NCBI RefSeq assembly: GCF_007855645.1
Contig: NZ_CP042261.1
Span: 1,344,501 to 1,408,500, forward strand
Length of the DNA stretch: 64,000 nt
Source: Qingshengfaniella alkalisoli
GTDB taxonomy: Bacteria > Pseudomonadota > Alphaproteobacteria > Rhodobacterales > Rhodobacteraceae
Reading direction: 5' to 3'
In this document: in pieces, positions 28,922-38,533 of the stretch
How the letters are laid out: every line of letters starts with the position of its first letter
Position numbering within the stretch: the first letter of the stretch is position 1
Program-made: the position numbers and the translations under genes
Notes under the pieces: model-generated
The model's database searches: none
What the model saw: the letters and a program-made list of their open reading frames with translations, nothing else
Told to the model about the DNA's origin: nothing

Positions 28922-30559
28922 ATGGATGAACCGGATTTCATCGTTGATTACGACGCAAAGGCACCTTCACCCTTGGACCCGCATATTGCCAATGTCTGGC
29001 TTGGCGCGACGTCCAACCGTTTCGTCGATGGGTATGACTTGGAGGTATCGGCCTCTTTCGGCGAGCAAATGATTCCACTTGAAGGTGACGACTTCTCTCT
29101 TTCTGTCTCCTTGGGCATCAAGAAGGCGTCCATTGAGGTTCAATTCAAGAACTGCCAACTGGACCCCATTTTCGAAAGGTCGGGCGACACATATGCTAGA
29201 GAAGATATTGATCGCAGGCAGCGAGGGTGGGGTATCAGTACCGAGGTAGAAGCGGGCGCATCTTCCAGTGCGCCCATTCCAGACGCGAAGGGGGTCGCGA
29301 AAGCTGGCAAAAGCTATGGAAGCGAGTCTTTTACTACCGAAACCCGAAGGCGGACGCGCCGCTGGAAGCAAATGGGGCCGCAGACCGTTGAAGTGGAGGA
29401 TGCGGGGCGCGTTCTAGAGGGGCAGCTAGTCGATAGAGAGAAAGGGTGGTTCGTAAAGCCTGACCCAACTATGGATTTCTCAGCGGTGGTTGCGACCCTA
29501 ACGACGCGCGGCGAATGGATTCAATTCGGTCGAGTTGACGATATCAAACCAAGCGGTGGTATTGGCAAGCGCGCCGCCCGGTTCCTGAAAGGTAAAAAGA
29601 CAAGGGACAAGGATCTGTTCGGGTTGTTGCTCCGGACCCTCGCCGCACGGGGGCTGCAGAACGCACTGAGCCGGGATGCGACGTTGGCGGTCAGTCTCCA
29701 TGTACTACGTAAGCCGACCACCCTTGATGAGCTAAGGGAGGAACGTCCAATGGTGGTCCCCGCAGGGCCTCCCCTGCGATCTATCGGCGTCGATTCATCT
29801 GTAATTGACACTTTTCTCCAGACGGACTCTCAAGGGCGCGTCGCAGTGTTGAGAGAAGTCGGCGTGTCCTCAGAAGAACTGCAAAGAGTCCTGAGCGAAA
29901 ACGGCGGTCAAAGTCCCCGTTCCGAACGCCTCTTCATCGCTGGCACCGCCCCACCATCGGCTTTAGCATCGCTCGAATTCACTATGTCCAGTGATGAAGC
30001 TGTTCCAACAGGAGATTGGGACGCCGCAAACCAAAACAGAAGTCGCACCGATTTGGTGGCACTTGGTTTGATCGAGGTCCGCGACGGAAGAGTTTACTCT
30101 CTTGTGCCTGACAGCGCATCTGCCGAAGACACGCTGCGGCACGCCGCCATGAAGGCACCGACGCTGCAGGTCACACGAGAAATCTTGCTCGAGGACCCCC
30201 ACCGGGCAGGGGTTGAGATCGGCGAGGAAATTGGCACGCGTTTCAGCCGGAACTACAATACAGAAGCCTCGAAGCTGAGGGTTGGGAACGCTTTGCGCAG
30301 GTGGGCAGTATGGCTTGAACCTCACCTTGTCGATCCGACCAATGCCAAGGGCGCGGCCCGCTTGCGTATTTCCGCGAAGTCCGAACGTCCGGGCATCGGC
30401 GCGCCAAGCTTCGCGACGCCTGAGAATGTCCGGAAGGCACAGGCGGCACTGGACCAGGGAGTACGTGCGGAAGACGTCGCAAAGATGATCGGCGTGTCAC
30501 GCGCAACGATCTACGGATGGTCCAAGCAGGGTATCGTCTCCATCCCCAAAATCAGATGA
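28922..30559 (+). CDS. Unknown 545-residue protein with C-terminal HTH
   Basis: I do not recognise residues 1-450. The first half is acidic and beta-rich (FSLSVSLGIKKASIEVQFKN at 58-77), then a basic stretch (TETRRRTRRWKQ, about 138-149) and a helical middle. The end (about 505-540) is a resolvase-type helix-turn-helix, QGVRAEDVAKMIGVSRATIY GWSKQG. It could read DNA or regulate the neighbouring ATPase/nuclease genes, which follow on the same strand. The last 305 bp of the gene belong to a 418-bp unit that is duplicated in tandem right after it. Upstream of the ATG I see no strong ribosome binding site. Confidence 0.6.
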   Translation: MDEPDFIVDYDAKAPSPLDPHIANVWLGATSNRFVDGYDLEVSASFGEQMIPLEGDDFSLSVSLGIKKASIEVQFKNCQLDPIFERSGDTYAREDIDRRQRGWGISTEVEAGASSSAPIPDAKGVAKAGKSYGSESFTTETRRRTRRWKQMGPQTVEVEDAGRVLEGQLVDREKGWFVKPDPTMDFSAVVATLTTRGEWIQFGRVDDIKPSGGIGKRAARFLKGKKTRDKDLFGLLLRTLAARGLQNALSRDATLAVSLHVLRKPTTLDELREERPMVVPAGPPLRSIGVDSSVIDTFLQTDSQGRVAVLREVGVSSEELQRVLSENGGQSPRSERLFIAGTAPPSALASLEFTMSSDEAVPTGDWDAANQNRSRTDLVALGLIEVRDGRVYSLVPDSASAEDTLRHAAMKAPTLQVTREILLEDPHRAGVEIGEEIGTRFSRNYNTEASKLRVGNALRRWAVWLEPHLVDPTNAKGAARLRISAKSERPGIGAPSFATPENVRKAQAALDQGVRAEDVAKMIGVSRATIYGWSKQGIVSIPKIR

Positions 30560-31090
30560 CGACTGACCTGCCGCGAAACAATGTACCCAAAGTCAGAGGG
30601 CTATTTTTGTCTCAGCGTAGCCATTGGAACCTAGAACGGGGAGCGGAAGTTCGCTGCGCGGTAGAACGAATGACAATACAGAAGCCTCGAAGCTGAGGGT
30701 TGGGAACGCTTTGCGCAGGTGGGCAGTATGGCTTGAACCTCACCTTGTCGATCCGACCAATGCCAAGGGCGCGGCCCGCTTGCGTATTTCCGCGAAGTCC
30801 GAACGTCCGGGCATCGGCGCGCCAAGCTTCGCGACGCCTGAGAATGTCCGGAAGGCACAGGCGGCACTGGACCAGGGAGTACGTGCGGAAGACGTCGCAA
30901 AGATGATCGGCGTGTCACGCGCAACGATCTACGGATGGTCCAAGCAGGGTATCGTCTCCATCCCCAAAATCAGATGACGACTGACCTGCCGCGAAACAAT
31001 GTACCCAAAGTCAGAGGGCTATTTTTGTCTCAGCGTAGCCATTGGAACCTAGAACGGGGAGCGGAAGTTCGCTGCGCGGTAGAACGAATG
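30255..31090 (+). repeat. Perfect 418-bp tandem duplication
   Basis: Copy 1 is 30255-30672 and copy 2 is 30673-31090. I found no differences on reading, and 2 bp of identity (AC) continue at the far junction (31091-31092). The unit covers the last 101 codons of the HTH gene plus 113 bp of downstream sequence. Confidence 0.93.
30624..30977 (+). pseudogene. Duplicated C-terminal HTH module
   Basis: Second copy of the 3' end of the upstream gene. It has an ATG-led frame of 117 residues (MEPRTGSGSSLRGRTND, then the copied 100 residues with VAKMIGVSRATIY) created by the duplication junction. It could in principle make a free DNA-binding fragment, but no ribosome binding site is evident, so it is best treated as a by-product of the duplication. 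Confidence 0.5.
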
Positions 31091-31243
31091 ACCGCTATGC
31101 CCATCTTTGCCGACGCTCGGAAGCTGATCAGGTCGCCAGCGTTCTGCAACTGACTTACCATGTCGGCATTTTAGTCCGCTTCCCTTGTCCAAGTCAGACG
31201 ATGGCCGCTACTCTCCCAAACATAAATTGATAGGGGGCGATTC

Positions 31244-33406
31244 ATGCGTACGCTGAAGCTTGATTTAGAGTATTGTTATGGAATTCGAAAGTTAGAGCAG
31301 GCTTTCGAATTCACGAGATGCAAGGCCGTTGCGCTATATGCACCAAACGGCGCCATGAAATCGTCGCTCGCCAGGACGTTCCAAGACATCGCCGACAAGA
31401 AGAAATCGTCCGACAGGATGTTCCCGGACCGCCCTACGAAACGGTCGGTGCTAGATGAGAACGGCGCCGAACTAGACCCGGAATCCGTCCTCATCATTCG
31501 GCCATACGATGAGGACTTCGGAAGCAGCGAAAAGACCTCCACCCTTCTCGTTAATTCGGCTCTTCGAAAAGAGCACCAGAAACTCAACGAAGGCATTGAA
31601 GGCGCGAAAAAGGTGCTTCTCGCCGCATTGAAGGTCCAGTCGGGATCAAAGAAGGACCTCGCCGCCGAAATCTCGTCGACGTTCACCAAGACCCCCGAAC
31701 AGTTTCTCATCGCGATCAATCGCGTCGCTGCGGAAGTAGACGAGCAGCCGGAAGCTCCATTCGCTGAAATCCCATACGATCTCGTTTTCGACCCGAAGGT
31801 TGTCGAGATGCTCCAGCAGGAGCAGGTGCGGGAGGCACTCGAAGACTACATCAAGCGCTTCAATGAACTTATTGACCAGTCCCAGTATTTCAAGCGCGGG
31901 ACATTTACCTATTATAACGCCGACGTGATCGCGAAAGCCCTCGCTGACAACGGATTTTTCGATGCGGCTCACAGCATTCGCCTGAACTCCGGTGAGAAGG
32001 TCGAAATCACGTCGAAGAAACAACTGGAGGAATTGGTCAAGGGTGAGAAAGAGGGCATCACGTCAGATGCCGAACTGCGAAAGAAATTCGACGCGGTCGA
32101 GAAACTCCTCCACAAGAATGCCAATGTCAGAGAGTTCAAGGAGTTCGTTGCTGACCATGAAGATGTTCTTCCGGCTTTGGAGAACGTCGCAGACTTCAAG
32201 GAGCGGGTCTGGAAGAGCTATTTCGTTAAGCACCGGGACGCCTTCGATCATCTGGTCAAGGAGATTCGCGCCGCTGCGGAACGAAGGAAAGAGATCGAGG
32301 AAGCTGCCCGTAGTGAACGGACTGCATGGCAAGAAGTCATAGAGATCTTTAACGAGCGGTTCTTCGTCCCATTTGAACTCAAGGTGAAGAATCTCGTCTC
32401 AGTTGTGCTCGACGAGGACAAGATTCCGAAACTTGGGTTCACCTTCAAAGAAGGGGATGATCGAAAAGAGGTCGAAAGGGATGCGCTCCTTGATGTCCTC
32501 AGTACGGGCGAACGCAGAGCGTTCTACATTCTGAACATCATCTTCGAGATTGAGGCGCGGCGGAAGGCGGGTCAAAAAACGCTGATTGTCGTCGACGATA
32601 TTGCAGATTCCTTCGACTATAAGAACAAATATGCGATCATCCAGTATTTAAAGGATATCTCAGAAGACGATAATTTTCGACAGGTCATCCTCACCCACAA
32701 CTTTGACTTCTTTAGGACAATTCAGAGCCGTTTCGTCAGCTACAATTCGTGCTTCATGGTCGCAAGAAAAGAAGAAGGTATCGATGTCAACAAGGCTATC
32801 GGGATCAAGAACGTCTTCGTCAATGACTGGAAGGTGCATTTCGGGAGCGAGCCGAGAAAACGGATTGCCTCAATTCCTTTTATGAGGAACTTGGTGGAAT
32901 ACACAAAAGGCGAAACCGACCCAGACTACGCGACGTTGACCTCGCTGCTTCACGTCAAGGATGGCACGCTTGGCATTCAGGACAGTGATCTCTTCCAAAT
33001 CTACCAGACCATCTTCGGCAGCGCACCAGTGAACGCTACTCCGTCCGGAGGTTCTGTGCTCGACCTAGTCTATCAGGAAGCGGACGGCTGCCTACAAGAC
33101 GGAGACGCGGCCAACTTCGAAAACAAGATCGTTCTCTCGGTCGCCACTAGGCTACGTGCAGAACAGTATATGCTGGGGCGGATCAACGACCAGAGTCTGC
33201 TGGCAGGCATAACCGGCAATCAGACGACGGACCTCTTGAGGCGCTTTCAGCATGATTTTCCAGGTCACGCCGCTATCCGGACCATTGATCGCGTGGTTCT
33301 TATGACACCGGAGAACATCCATCTGAACTCCTTCATGTATGAGCCGATCCTGGACATGTCAGACGAGCACCTCCGCAAAGTTTATAGTGAAGTGAAAGCG
33401 CTCTAG
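31244..33406 (+). CDS. SMC/ABC-type AAA ATPase, putative defence protein
   Basis: 720 residues. Walker A is the variant YAPNGAMKSSLA at 32-43, with Met where Gly usually precedes Lys. A long charged, partly coiled-coil insert spans about 90-400. Then come the ABC signature LSTGERRAFYIL at about 417, Walker B TLIVVDDIADSFD at about 446 and the H-loop VILTHNFDFF near 482. This is the RecF/SMC layout common in phage-defence ATPases (RloC/PrrC-like), but no zinc hook CxxC and no recognised nuclease domain is visible; the C-terminal 200 residues are unassigned. It lies 102 bp before the nuclease-STAND gene, plausibly as one operon. Confidence 0.75.
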   Translation: MRTLKLDLEYCYGIRKLEQAFEFTRCKAVALYAPNGAMKSSLARTFQDIADKKKSSDRMFPDRPTKRSVLDENGAELDPESVLIIRPYDEDFGSSEKTSTLLVNSALRKEHQKLNEGIEGAKKVLLAALKVQSGSKKDLAAEISSTFTKTPEQFLIAINRVAAEVDEQPEAPFAEIPYDLVFDPKVVEMLQQEQVREALEDYIKRFNELIDQSQYFKRGTFTYYNADVIAKALADNGFFDAAHSIRLNSGEKVEITSKKQLEELVKGEKEGITSDAELRKKFDAVEKLLHKNANVREFKEFVADHEDVLPALENVADFKERVWKSYFVKHRDAFDHLVKEIRAAAERRKEIEEAARSERTAWQEVIEIFNERFFVPFELKVKNLVSVVLDEDKIPKLGFTFKEGDDRKEVERDALLDVLSTGERRAFYILNIIFEIEARRKAGQKTLIVVDDIADSFDYKNKYAIIQYLKDISEDDNFRQVILTHNFDFFRTIQSRFVSYNSCFMVARKEEGIDVNKAIGIKNVFVNDWKVHFGSEPRKRIASIPFMRNLVEYTKGETDPDYATLTSLLHVKDGTLGIQDSDLFQIYQTIFGSAPVNATPSGGSVLDLVYQEADGCLQDGDAANFENKIVLSVATRLRAEQYMLGRINDQSLLAGITGNQTTDLLRRFQHDFPGHAAIRTIDRVVLMTPENIHLNSFMYEPILDMSDEHLRKVYSEVKAL

Positions 33407-33508
33407 CAGAAACTATCGGGAATGAGGTCGTTCGCCCTTCAAGAGTAAGTGATTGTTAAGCAGCCAGCATCCGATCATCAGCCCAGCAACTGAAGGCACC
33501 ACGTCTAC

Positions 33509-35797
33509 ATGCCAACAAATTCCGAACCTACACAGCCCGAAATCAGCACGGCTGCAACTCTACTGGCTGTCGCTGGCGATTATCCCTTGCACAAGTTGGG
33601 TTGGAAGGCCTTTCAAGATCTCTGCATCGGGGTAGCTGAGGAGTGCCTTCGCAGGCCGGTCCAGAACTTTCTGCCGGGCAACGATGCCGGACGTGATGGA
33701 GCGTTTGTAGGTCGTTGGGAAGGTGATGATCCAGCCGCTGGTGAATCAACGATCCAATGCAAGTTCACCTCCAAGGAGGCCAATAATCTCAGTCTCTCAA
33801 TGCTGAGTGATGAACTTGCCAAGGCTGAAAGACTTGCCCAAAAGGGGTTGGCCCTCGACTACATCATACTAACGAATCATGCGATCACGGGTGAAAGCGA
33901 GCTTGCTATCCGTGCCGCGTTTCAAGGCGTCGGGGTTGGTCGATGCCGTATTTTTGGTAGCGATTTCATTAACCGTCAGATACGCACCTCTTCACGGCTC
34001 CGGATGATGGCCCCGCGCCTATATGGGCTTGGCGATCTGAACGACGTACTCGATGCGCGCGCCTACGCGCAGGCCCAGTTGATCCTCAGCGCCATGGGTG
34101 AAGATTTGCAACGGCTTGTTGTCACTGAGGCTCATCGTCGAAGTGTACGGGCGATCAGCAAGCACAATGTCGTGCTCCTACTCGGTCCGCCTGCAGCTGG
34201 GAAATCAACAATTGGCGCGAGCATCGCCGTTGGCGCGGCCGATATATGGCGCAGCTCGACAATACGAGCCACATCACCAGAAGACGTACAGCGGCACCTA
34301 AGCCCGGATGTTGCCCAGTTTTTCTGGATCGATGATGCGTGGGGGAACACCCAGTATCAGCGCCAAACGGCAGAGGCATGGAACCAGGTATTCCCGCTGA
34401 TGCAGGGCGCAATGAAGCGCGGCACCCGGTTTCTAATCACATCACGCGACTACATTTGGAAAGCGGCTCAGGCGGACCTTAAGCTCCAGGCTATTCCGGT
34501 GATGAAAACGAGCCAAGTTGTTATTGACGTCCAACAACTGAGCAACGCTGAAAAGGCTCAGATCCTTTACAACCACCTTAAATTTGGCGATCAGCCTCAG
34601 AAATTTCGATCTGCGATTAAGGAGTTTCTTCCAGCTATCGCTGAGAGAAAAAGCTTCCTCCCAGAGACTGCACGCCGGATCGGTTCACTCTTCTTTGCGG
34701 GTGACCTAACGATCAAGGAAGCCGACGTTGTTGGTTTTTTCGAGAGACCGGAGCAATTCCTTCTCGACACCATTTCCAATCTTTCGAATGACTGCAAGGC
34801 AGCAATTGCAACGATATTTCTGAATGGCGGAGTTATCCGTTCCCCCGTAACTTCTTCGATTTTGTCAACCGCTGTGAGCGCATTTGGTAGTACAGAAGCC
34901 GCAACGCGGCGCGAGTTGCAAACGCTTAGCGGTAGTCTTTTGCTATTGGCGCAAGACGAACATGGCCCCTATTGGACCTACAAACATCCCACTGTGAGTG
35001 ATGCATTTGCGCGCTATCTCGCTCAGTCTCCAGAGCTCGTCGAGCTTTACCTTCGTGGAGCAAAGCCGGAAACGATCCTATACGCTGTCGTTTGTGCCGG
35101 GGTGACGATTCAAGGCGCGCCCATGGTGGTTCCCGCGACCTTAAACGAGCTTCTTTTTGAGCGGATCGGGAATTTGGCCGCAGGCGCTTTGCGGACTTTT
35201 GTGTCCTACCGTTCGAACGTCGCGTTTTCACAAATCATGCTGATGCGTAGGCCAGATATTCTTGAAGGTGCGCGACACTTCATATCGCCGATCCACGAGG
35301 ATCCCGATGCGAGCTTCCTTGTGAACCTGCATCGGCAGAAGGTGTTGCCTATCGATTGGCGTGACCACCTAGCAACCAAGCTACTCCAAGCATTGGAGGA
35401 CGAAGCCGATCCAAGCGTTTTTGAAGCCGACTACATAGAAACGATTCTGACTGAGCAAGAAGTCCAGCAAGCGGCTGTTCTCGCCCGAGACAAAGTGCTG
35501 CCTAACATTCCGCATTACGTGCGCGCAGTGCGAGAGGAATGGTCAAACGACTATCCACCGGAGGATCATTTCTACGCCTTGGAGACGGCGATAGAGACGA
35601 TCAGTCGTGCTATCGATGAAGTAGGGAAAGAATCTTCTCGTCCAGATCCCATGCTTATTTTGCATCGGGAGGTTCGTCACGCTGTCGACGAAATGGAGGA
35701 AGACTACGAGCCTCAGTCTTCGACGTCCGCGCCAGTCGCTACATCTACTCCTCAGAACGCAGGTCTTCACAGTCTCTTTCGGGATGTGGACGAATGA
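33509..35797 (+). CDS. Mrr-like nuclease fused to a STAND NTPase (Avs-like architecture)
   Basis: 762 residues. Residues about 25-150 resemble an Mrr/restriction-endonuclease PD-(D/E)xK domain: GNDAGRDGAFVG (D63) and TIQCKFTSK with the Q83-x-K85 variant. Then a P-loop NTPase of the nSTAND type: Walker A LLLGPPAAGKST (about 224-235), Walker B FFWIDDAWG (about 271-279), sensor RFLITSRD (about 308-315). The rest is helical and probably the sensor. Nuclease + STAND + helical sensor is the layout of antiviral STAND (Avs) proteins, which recognise phage proteins and then cut DNA. Function is inferred from architecture. Confidence 0.72.
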   Translation: MPTNSEPTQPEISTAATLLAVAGDYPLHKLGWKAFQDLCIGVAEECLRRPVQNFLPGNDAGRDGAFVGRWEGDDPAAGESTIQCKFTSKEANNLSLSMLSDELAKAERLAQKGLALDYIILTNHAITGESELAIRAAFQGVGVGRCRIFGSDFINRQIRTSSRLRMMAPRLYGLGDLNDVLDARAYAQAQLILSAMGEDLQRLVVTEAHRRSVRAISKHNVVLLLGPPAAGKSTIGASIAVGAADIWRSSTIRATSPEDVQRHLSPDVAQFFWIDDAWGNTQYQRQTAEAWNQVFPLMQGAMKRGTRFLITSRDYIWKAAQADLKLQAIPVMKTSQVVIDVQQLSNAEKAQILYNHLKFGDQPQKFRSAIKEFLPAIAERKSFLPETARRIGSLFFAGDLTIKEADVVGFFERPEQFLLDTISNLSNDCKAAIATIFLNGGVIRSPVTSSILSTAVSAFGSTEAATRRELQTLSGSLLLLAQDEHGPYWTYKHPTVSDAFARYLAQSPELVELYLRGAKPETILYAVVCAGVTIQGAPMVVPATLNELLFERIGNLAAGALRTFVSYRSNVAFSQIMLMRRPDILEGARHFISPIHEDPDASFLVNLHRQKVLPIDWRDHLATKLLQALEDEADPSVFEADYIETILTEQEVQQAAVLARDKVLPNIPHYVRAVREEWSNDYPPEDHFYALETAIETISRAIDEVGKESSRPDPMLILHREVRHAVDEMEEDYEPQSSTSAPVATSTPQNAGLHSLFRDVDE

Positions 35798-35884
35798 TCG
35801 GATTCTGCCCTGTTGCTGGTACGGCGAATGGCTGCTTCGACGGCCGACAGCGCAGCAAGTTTTGTGATGACTCAACGGCAGCTA

Positions 35885-35965
35885 TGGTGAAGGTTTTCTG
35901 ATGCGGGTCGCGTTGGAACGCTGCGCACTGGCGCGACCACGACCCGCGTTGGAAAACCTTCACCA
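35885..35965. repeat. Large inverted repeat after the nuclease-STAND gene
   Basis: Arms of 26 bp (35885-35910 and 35940-35965) match except for a short internal block; they begin TGGTGAAGGTTTTC and end GAAAACCTTCACCA. The 29-nt loop is itself GC-rich. There is no T run, so it is not a standard terminator. The rest of 35798-36226 holds no gene I can support. Confidence 0.8.
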
Positions 35966-36226
35966 AAGTTCCAAATGCTGCGGAGCACTCCAAGGTCCGC
36001 TTTGTCAAGTTATGAGCAAGACAGCATGTAGCTGGCAGCTACGGGAAGTGTATTGGATGGGTGTAAAGGATGCGAAAATTTTTTGTGTGGCGAGTATTCC
36101 GACTGGGTTACCTTGCAAGCCTGTGAAGCCGATGTATGCTATTCTAATACCAGAAATAATTCTAGTTCTCACATATCTAAGCCGCTTTTCTGAGTAGCCT
36201 TGTAATATGTGGGTAGGGGAGCCTAA

Positions 36227-37610
36227 ATGATCGATTTCGGAACGCCTTCAAGGGTCAAGTTGCGGCAAGATACTGAGCAACTTTTGGAGCAAGTTGATCT
36301 TGCCATAACAGAGTTCAACAAGTTGAGGCCGCTTAGTGATGACGTCAAGGGTCGAATAAAAATGGCATTCTTACCTGATCGGGTGACGTCGAGTTTGAAT
36401 ATGGAAGGCATTGTCGCAACTCGTAGGCAAACATTGGCGATCATGGACTCGATGACGGTCAATGATTCATCGTCAAAGTCAGAACAAGAAGTGCTCAACG
36501 CTCTGAGTGCGGATGAGCTTACACTTGATGCTGCGGAAGATGGGCAAAGATTGAGCGCAGCATTATTGCGACAAATTCATGCTTTAATTGAAGACAAGGT
36601 TGGTGAAACGCCTGGGTGTTACCGCGAAAGAGATGTCAAAATATCCCAAGCAGCCTTTACCCCCGCCTGCGCACGGTAGTGTGCCAAGTTTGATTGACGA
36701 TATGATCGCGATTTACGTCAAGGATGATACGGCCCACCCTGTTATTAGAGCTGCTTGGCTTCACAACCGCTTCACACACATCCATCCGTTTCTGGATGGA
36801 AACGGTAGGACTGCTAGGCTGTTGCAAGATTTCGCATTGTTATCAGGAAAACTCTTCCCAACAGGGGTACCTTCTGCTTTGCGTGATGATTATTATGATG
36901 CTTTGGCTGACGCGGACAATGATGATTGGGATGGTCTTGTAGCAATCATCGCCAACCGCCAGCTTAGTGTGATCGCTAAAGCAAGCGGCATAGCAATGGA
37001 GAGGGAAGAGCGGTCAAAGTGGGTGGCTCGACTTGCCAAAAAAGCTGATGACAAAAAGAAAGGGGCTCAGCACAAGCAATATCTAGTTTGGGCCCACAAA
37101 ATGAACGAAATCCAGTCAGCATTTGAAGCTACCGCTCAAGAAATCAGTGATGTGTCAGATGTACTTTCGGTTGAGCACCAGTCATACCCGATAATCGACT
37201 TTAAGACTTGGAAGAACCTAGGAGCCGGTAAAAGAGCAACCGCCACATGGTTCTTCGGTCAGATTCTCATTGTTGATGGGGACCGAGCTTACCGGTTTGT
37301 TGTATATTTCCGAAAACACTTGAGCTTTCCTTCTGACCCGTTCGTTGATGGCGAACCCATAATTAGCCTAAGGTTCACTGGCGGTAAGCCGCATGAAAAA
37401 TACGACTTTGGACAATTTTCAGATCCGGACATTAGGCTCCGGGAGCTGCTTTTCCATGCGGAAGATCTGTACGTTTACTATTTCAACGGAAAGATGAGGC
37501 AGGGTCGTCACGAACAAATCGAACAGTGGGAGCATAGTACTGAATTCACAGCCAACGACATTATCGAACACTTGTATAGTGACTTGTTTGAGAACAAGAA
37601 CGGCGTCTAG
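36227..37610 (+). pseudogene. Fic family protein (class II), frameshifted
   Basis: The N-terminal 144 residues carry the inhibitory motif TSSLNMEGI (S-x-x-x-E-G), which marks class II Fic proteins. The frame then breaks at the C5 run near 36660-36664: dropping one C joins QAAFTP to PAHGSVPSLID in the second frame. The second part has the Fic motif HPFLDGNGRTAR, usually the catalytic site for AMP transfer to a Ser/Thr/Tyr, and a long C-terminal region of unknown fold. The repaired protein would be about 460 residues. It follows the defence genes on the same strand after a 430-bp gap. Confidence 0.8.
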
Positions 37611-37716
37611 GTAAAAGCAGATGTGCCAGTGACCGTAATTGCGGCCGAAGTGTTGCCCGGGTACTGAACTGAACCCAAAAAATATATCTGGCGCATTGTC
37701 TGAAAGCCGCCATTGG

Positions 37717-37736
37717 CGCAACCGCAGCGAATTCAC
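37717..37736 (+). repeat. 20-bp repeat, copy 1
   Basis: CGCAACCGCAGCGAATTCAC, identical to 40453-40472. It stands just before the 45-bp direct repeat. Confidence 0.85.
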
Positions 37737-37744
37737 ACTTCGTC

Positions 37745-37789
37745 CGCATTTCTGCCGCTCGACCAGCGCGCGGCGAAGGTTGGGAGCGA
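37745..37789 (+). repeat. 45-bp direct repeat, left copy
   Basis: Identical to 41399-41443 over 45 bp (starts CGCATTTCTGCCGCTCGACC). The pair brackets the AAC(3)-like, recombinase, DUF2332 and phosphotransferase genes. Confidence 0.92.
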
Positions 37790-37830
37790 GCCCAATTTTC
37801 TGATGCTGCGACTGGATCGAACGGCCGCTA

Positions 37831-38304
37831 TCAGTCCAACGACAAATCGAAATGCATAACGTCTTCGCGGGTACCGAGCTTCGTGTACAAGGCAACGGCA
37901 GGTTCATCGCCATAATCTGCCTGCACATAGATAACCCAGCCGCCATTCGTTTTTGCGATGGACTTAAGGTCATCGATCATTGTGGTTGCAACACCGCAAC
38001 GCCGCCATTTTTCCGCGACAGCCAAATCGTAGATGTAGAATTCTGAGCGCTCTTGCTCGAATTTGGGTAATTCATACGCCACAAGTGCGCCGACAACGTT
38101 CTCGCCCGCCAAAGCCACCAGCGCGACGACATCGGTCCGTGCGAGAAGTGCCTGCCTGTAGTCCGGTGTGGGCCTCGCACTGCTGTAGCTTTCCGGATCG
38201 TCAAAGGCCTCCGCAAAGAGGTCAAGCATTGCGTCGAGATGTTGATAGTCACCGGAGACCAATCGATGGATGGTGATGCTGTCGAGGTCGGTGCTTGGGT
38301 TCAC
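37831..38304 (-). CDS. AAC(3)-I family aminoglycoside 3-N-acetyltransferase-like protein (GNAT)
   Basis: 157 residues from GTG at 38304, chosen because AAAGGA lies 8 nt upstream and the length then matches the family; the longer frame to 38409 lacks support. LPKFEQERSEFYIYDLAV, the acetyl-CoA loop RRCGVATTMIDDL, VIYVQADYGDEPAVALYTKL and the end REDVMHFDLSLD match the AAC(3)-I group very closely by eye. These enzymes acetylate the 3-amino group of gentamicin-type drugs. AAC(3)-I genes are best known as integron cassettes. Whether this version confers resistance cannot be told from sequence. Confidence 0.82.
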   Translation of the reverse strand: MNPSTDLDSITIHRLVSGDYQHLDAMLDLFAEAFDDPESYSSARPTPDYRQALLARTDVVALVALAGENVVGALVAYELPKFEQERSEFYIYDLAVAEKWRRCGVATTMIDDLKSIAKTNGGWVIYVQADYGDEPAVALYTKLGTREDVMHFDLSLD

Positions 38305-38533
38305 ATCGAATATCCTTTGAAGCCTAGACTTGAGTATACTCTGCCTTGTAAGCCAAATGAATGCGGACCTTCTGCAACGGACACCCAACGACAAGAAAGT
38401 CCCGCTCACCGGACCTTCGCCCCTCGAAAATGCTGCTCGATGGACGAATGGCCGGTCTCGGGAAGCCGCAATGCGGCACCAGCGCTAGGCATGAAGGTCG
38501 GGTTTGGGCCGTCCCTGAAGACGACCCAAGTCA

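Noticed and set aside
31244-33406. RloC/PrrC anticodon nuclease
   Set aside because: No zinc-hook CxxC in the coiled coil and no anticodon-nuclease motif visible; kept as an unassigned SMC-type ATPase.
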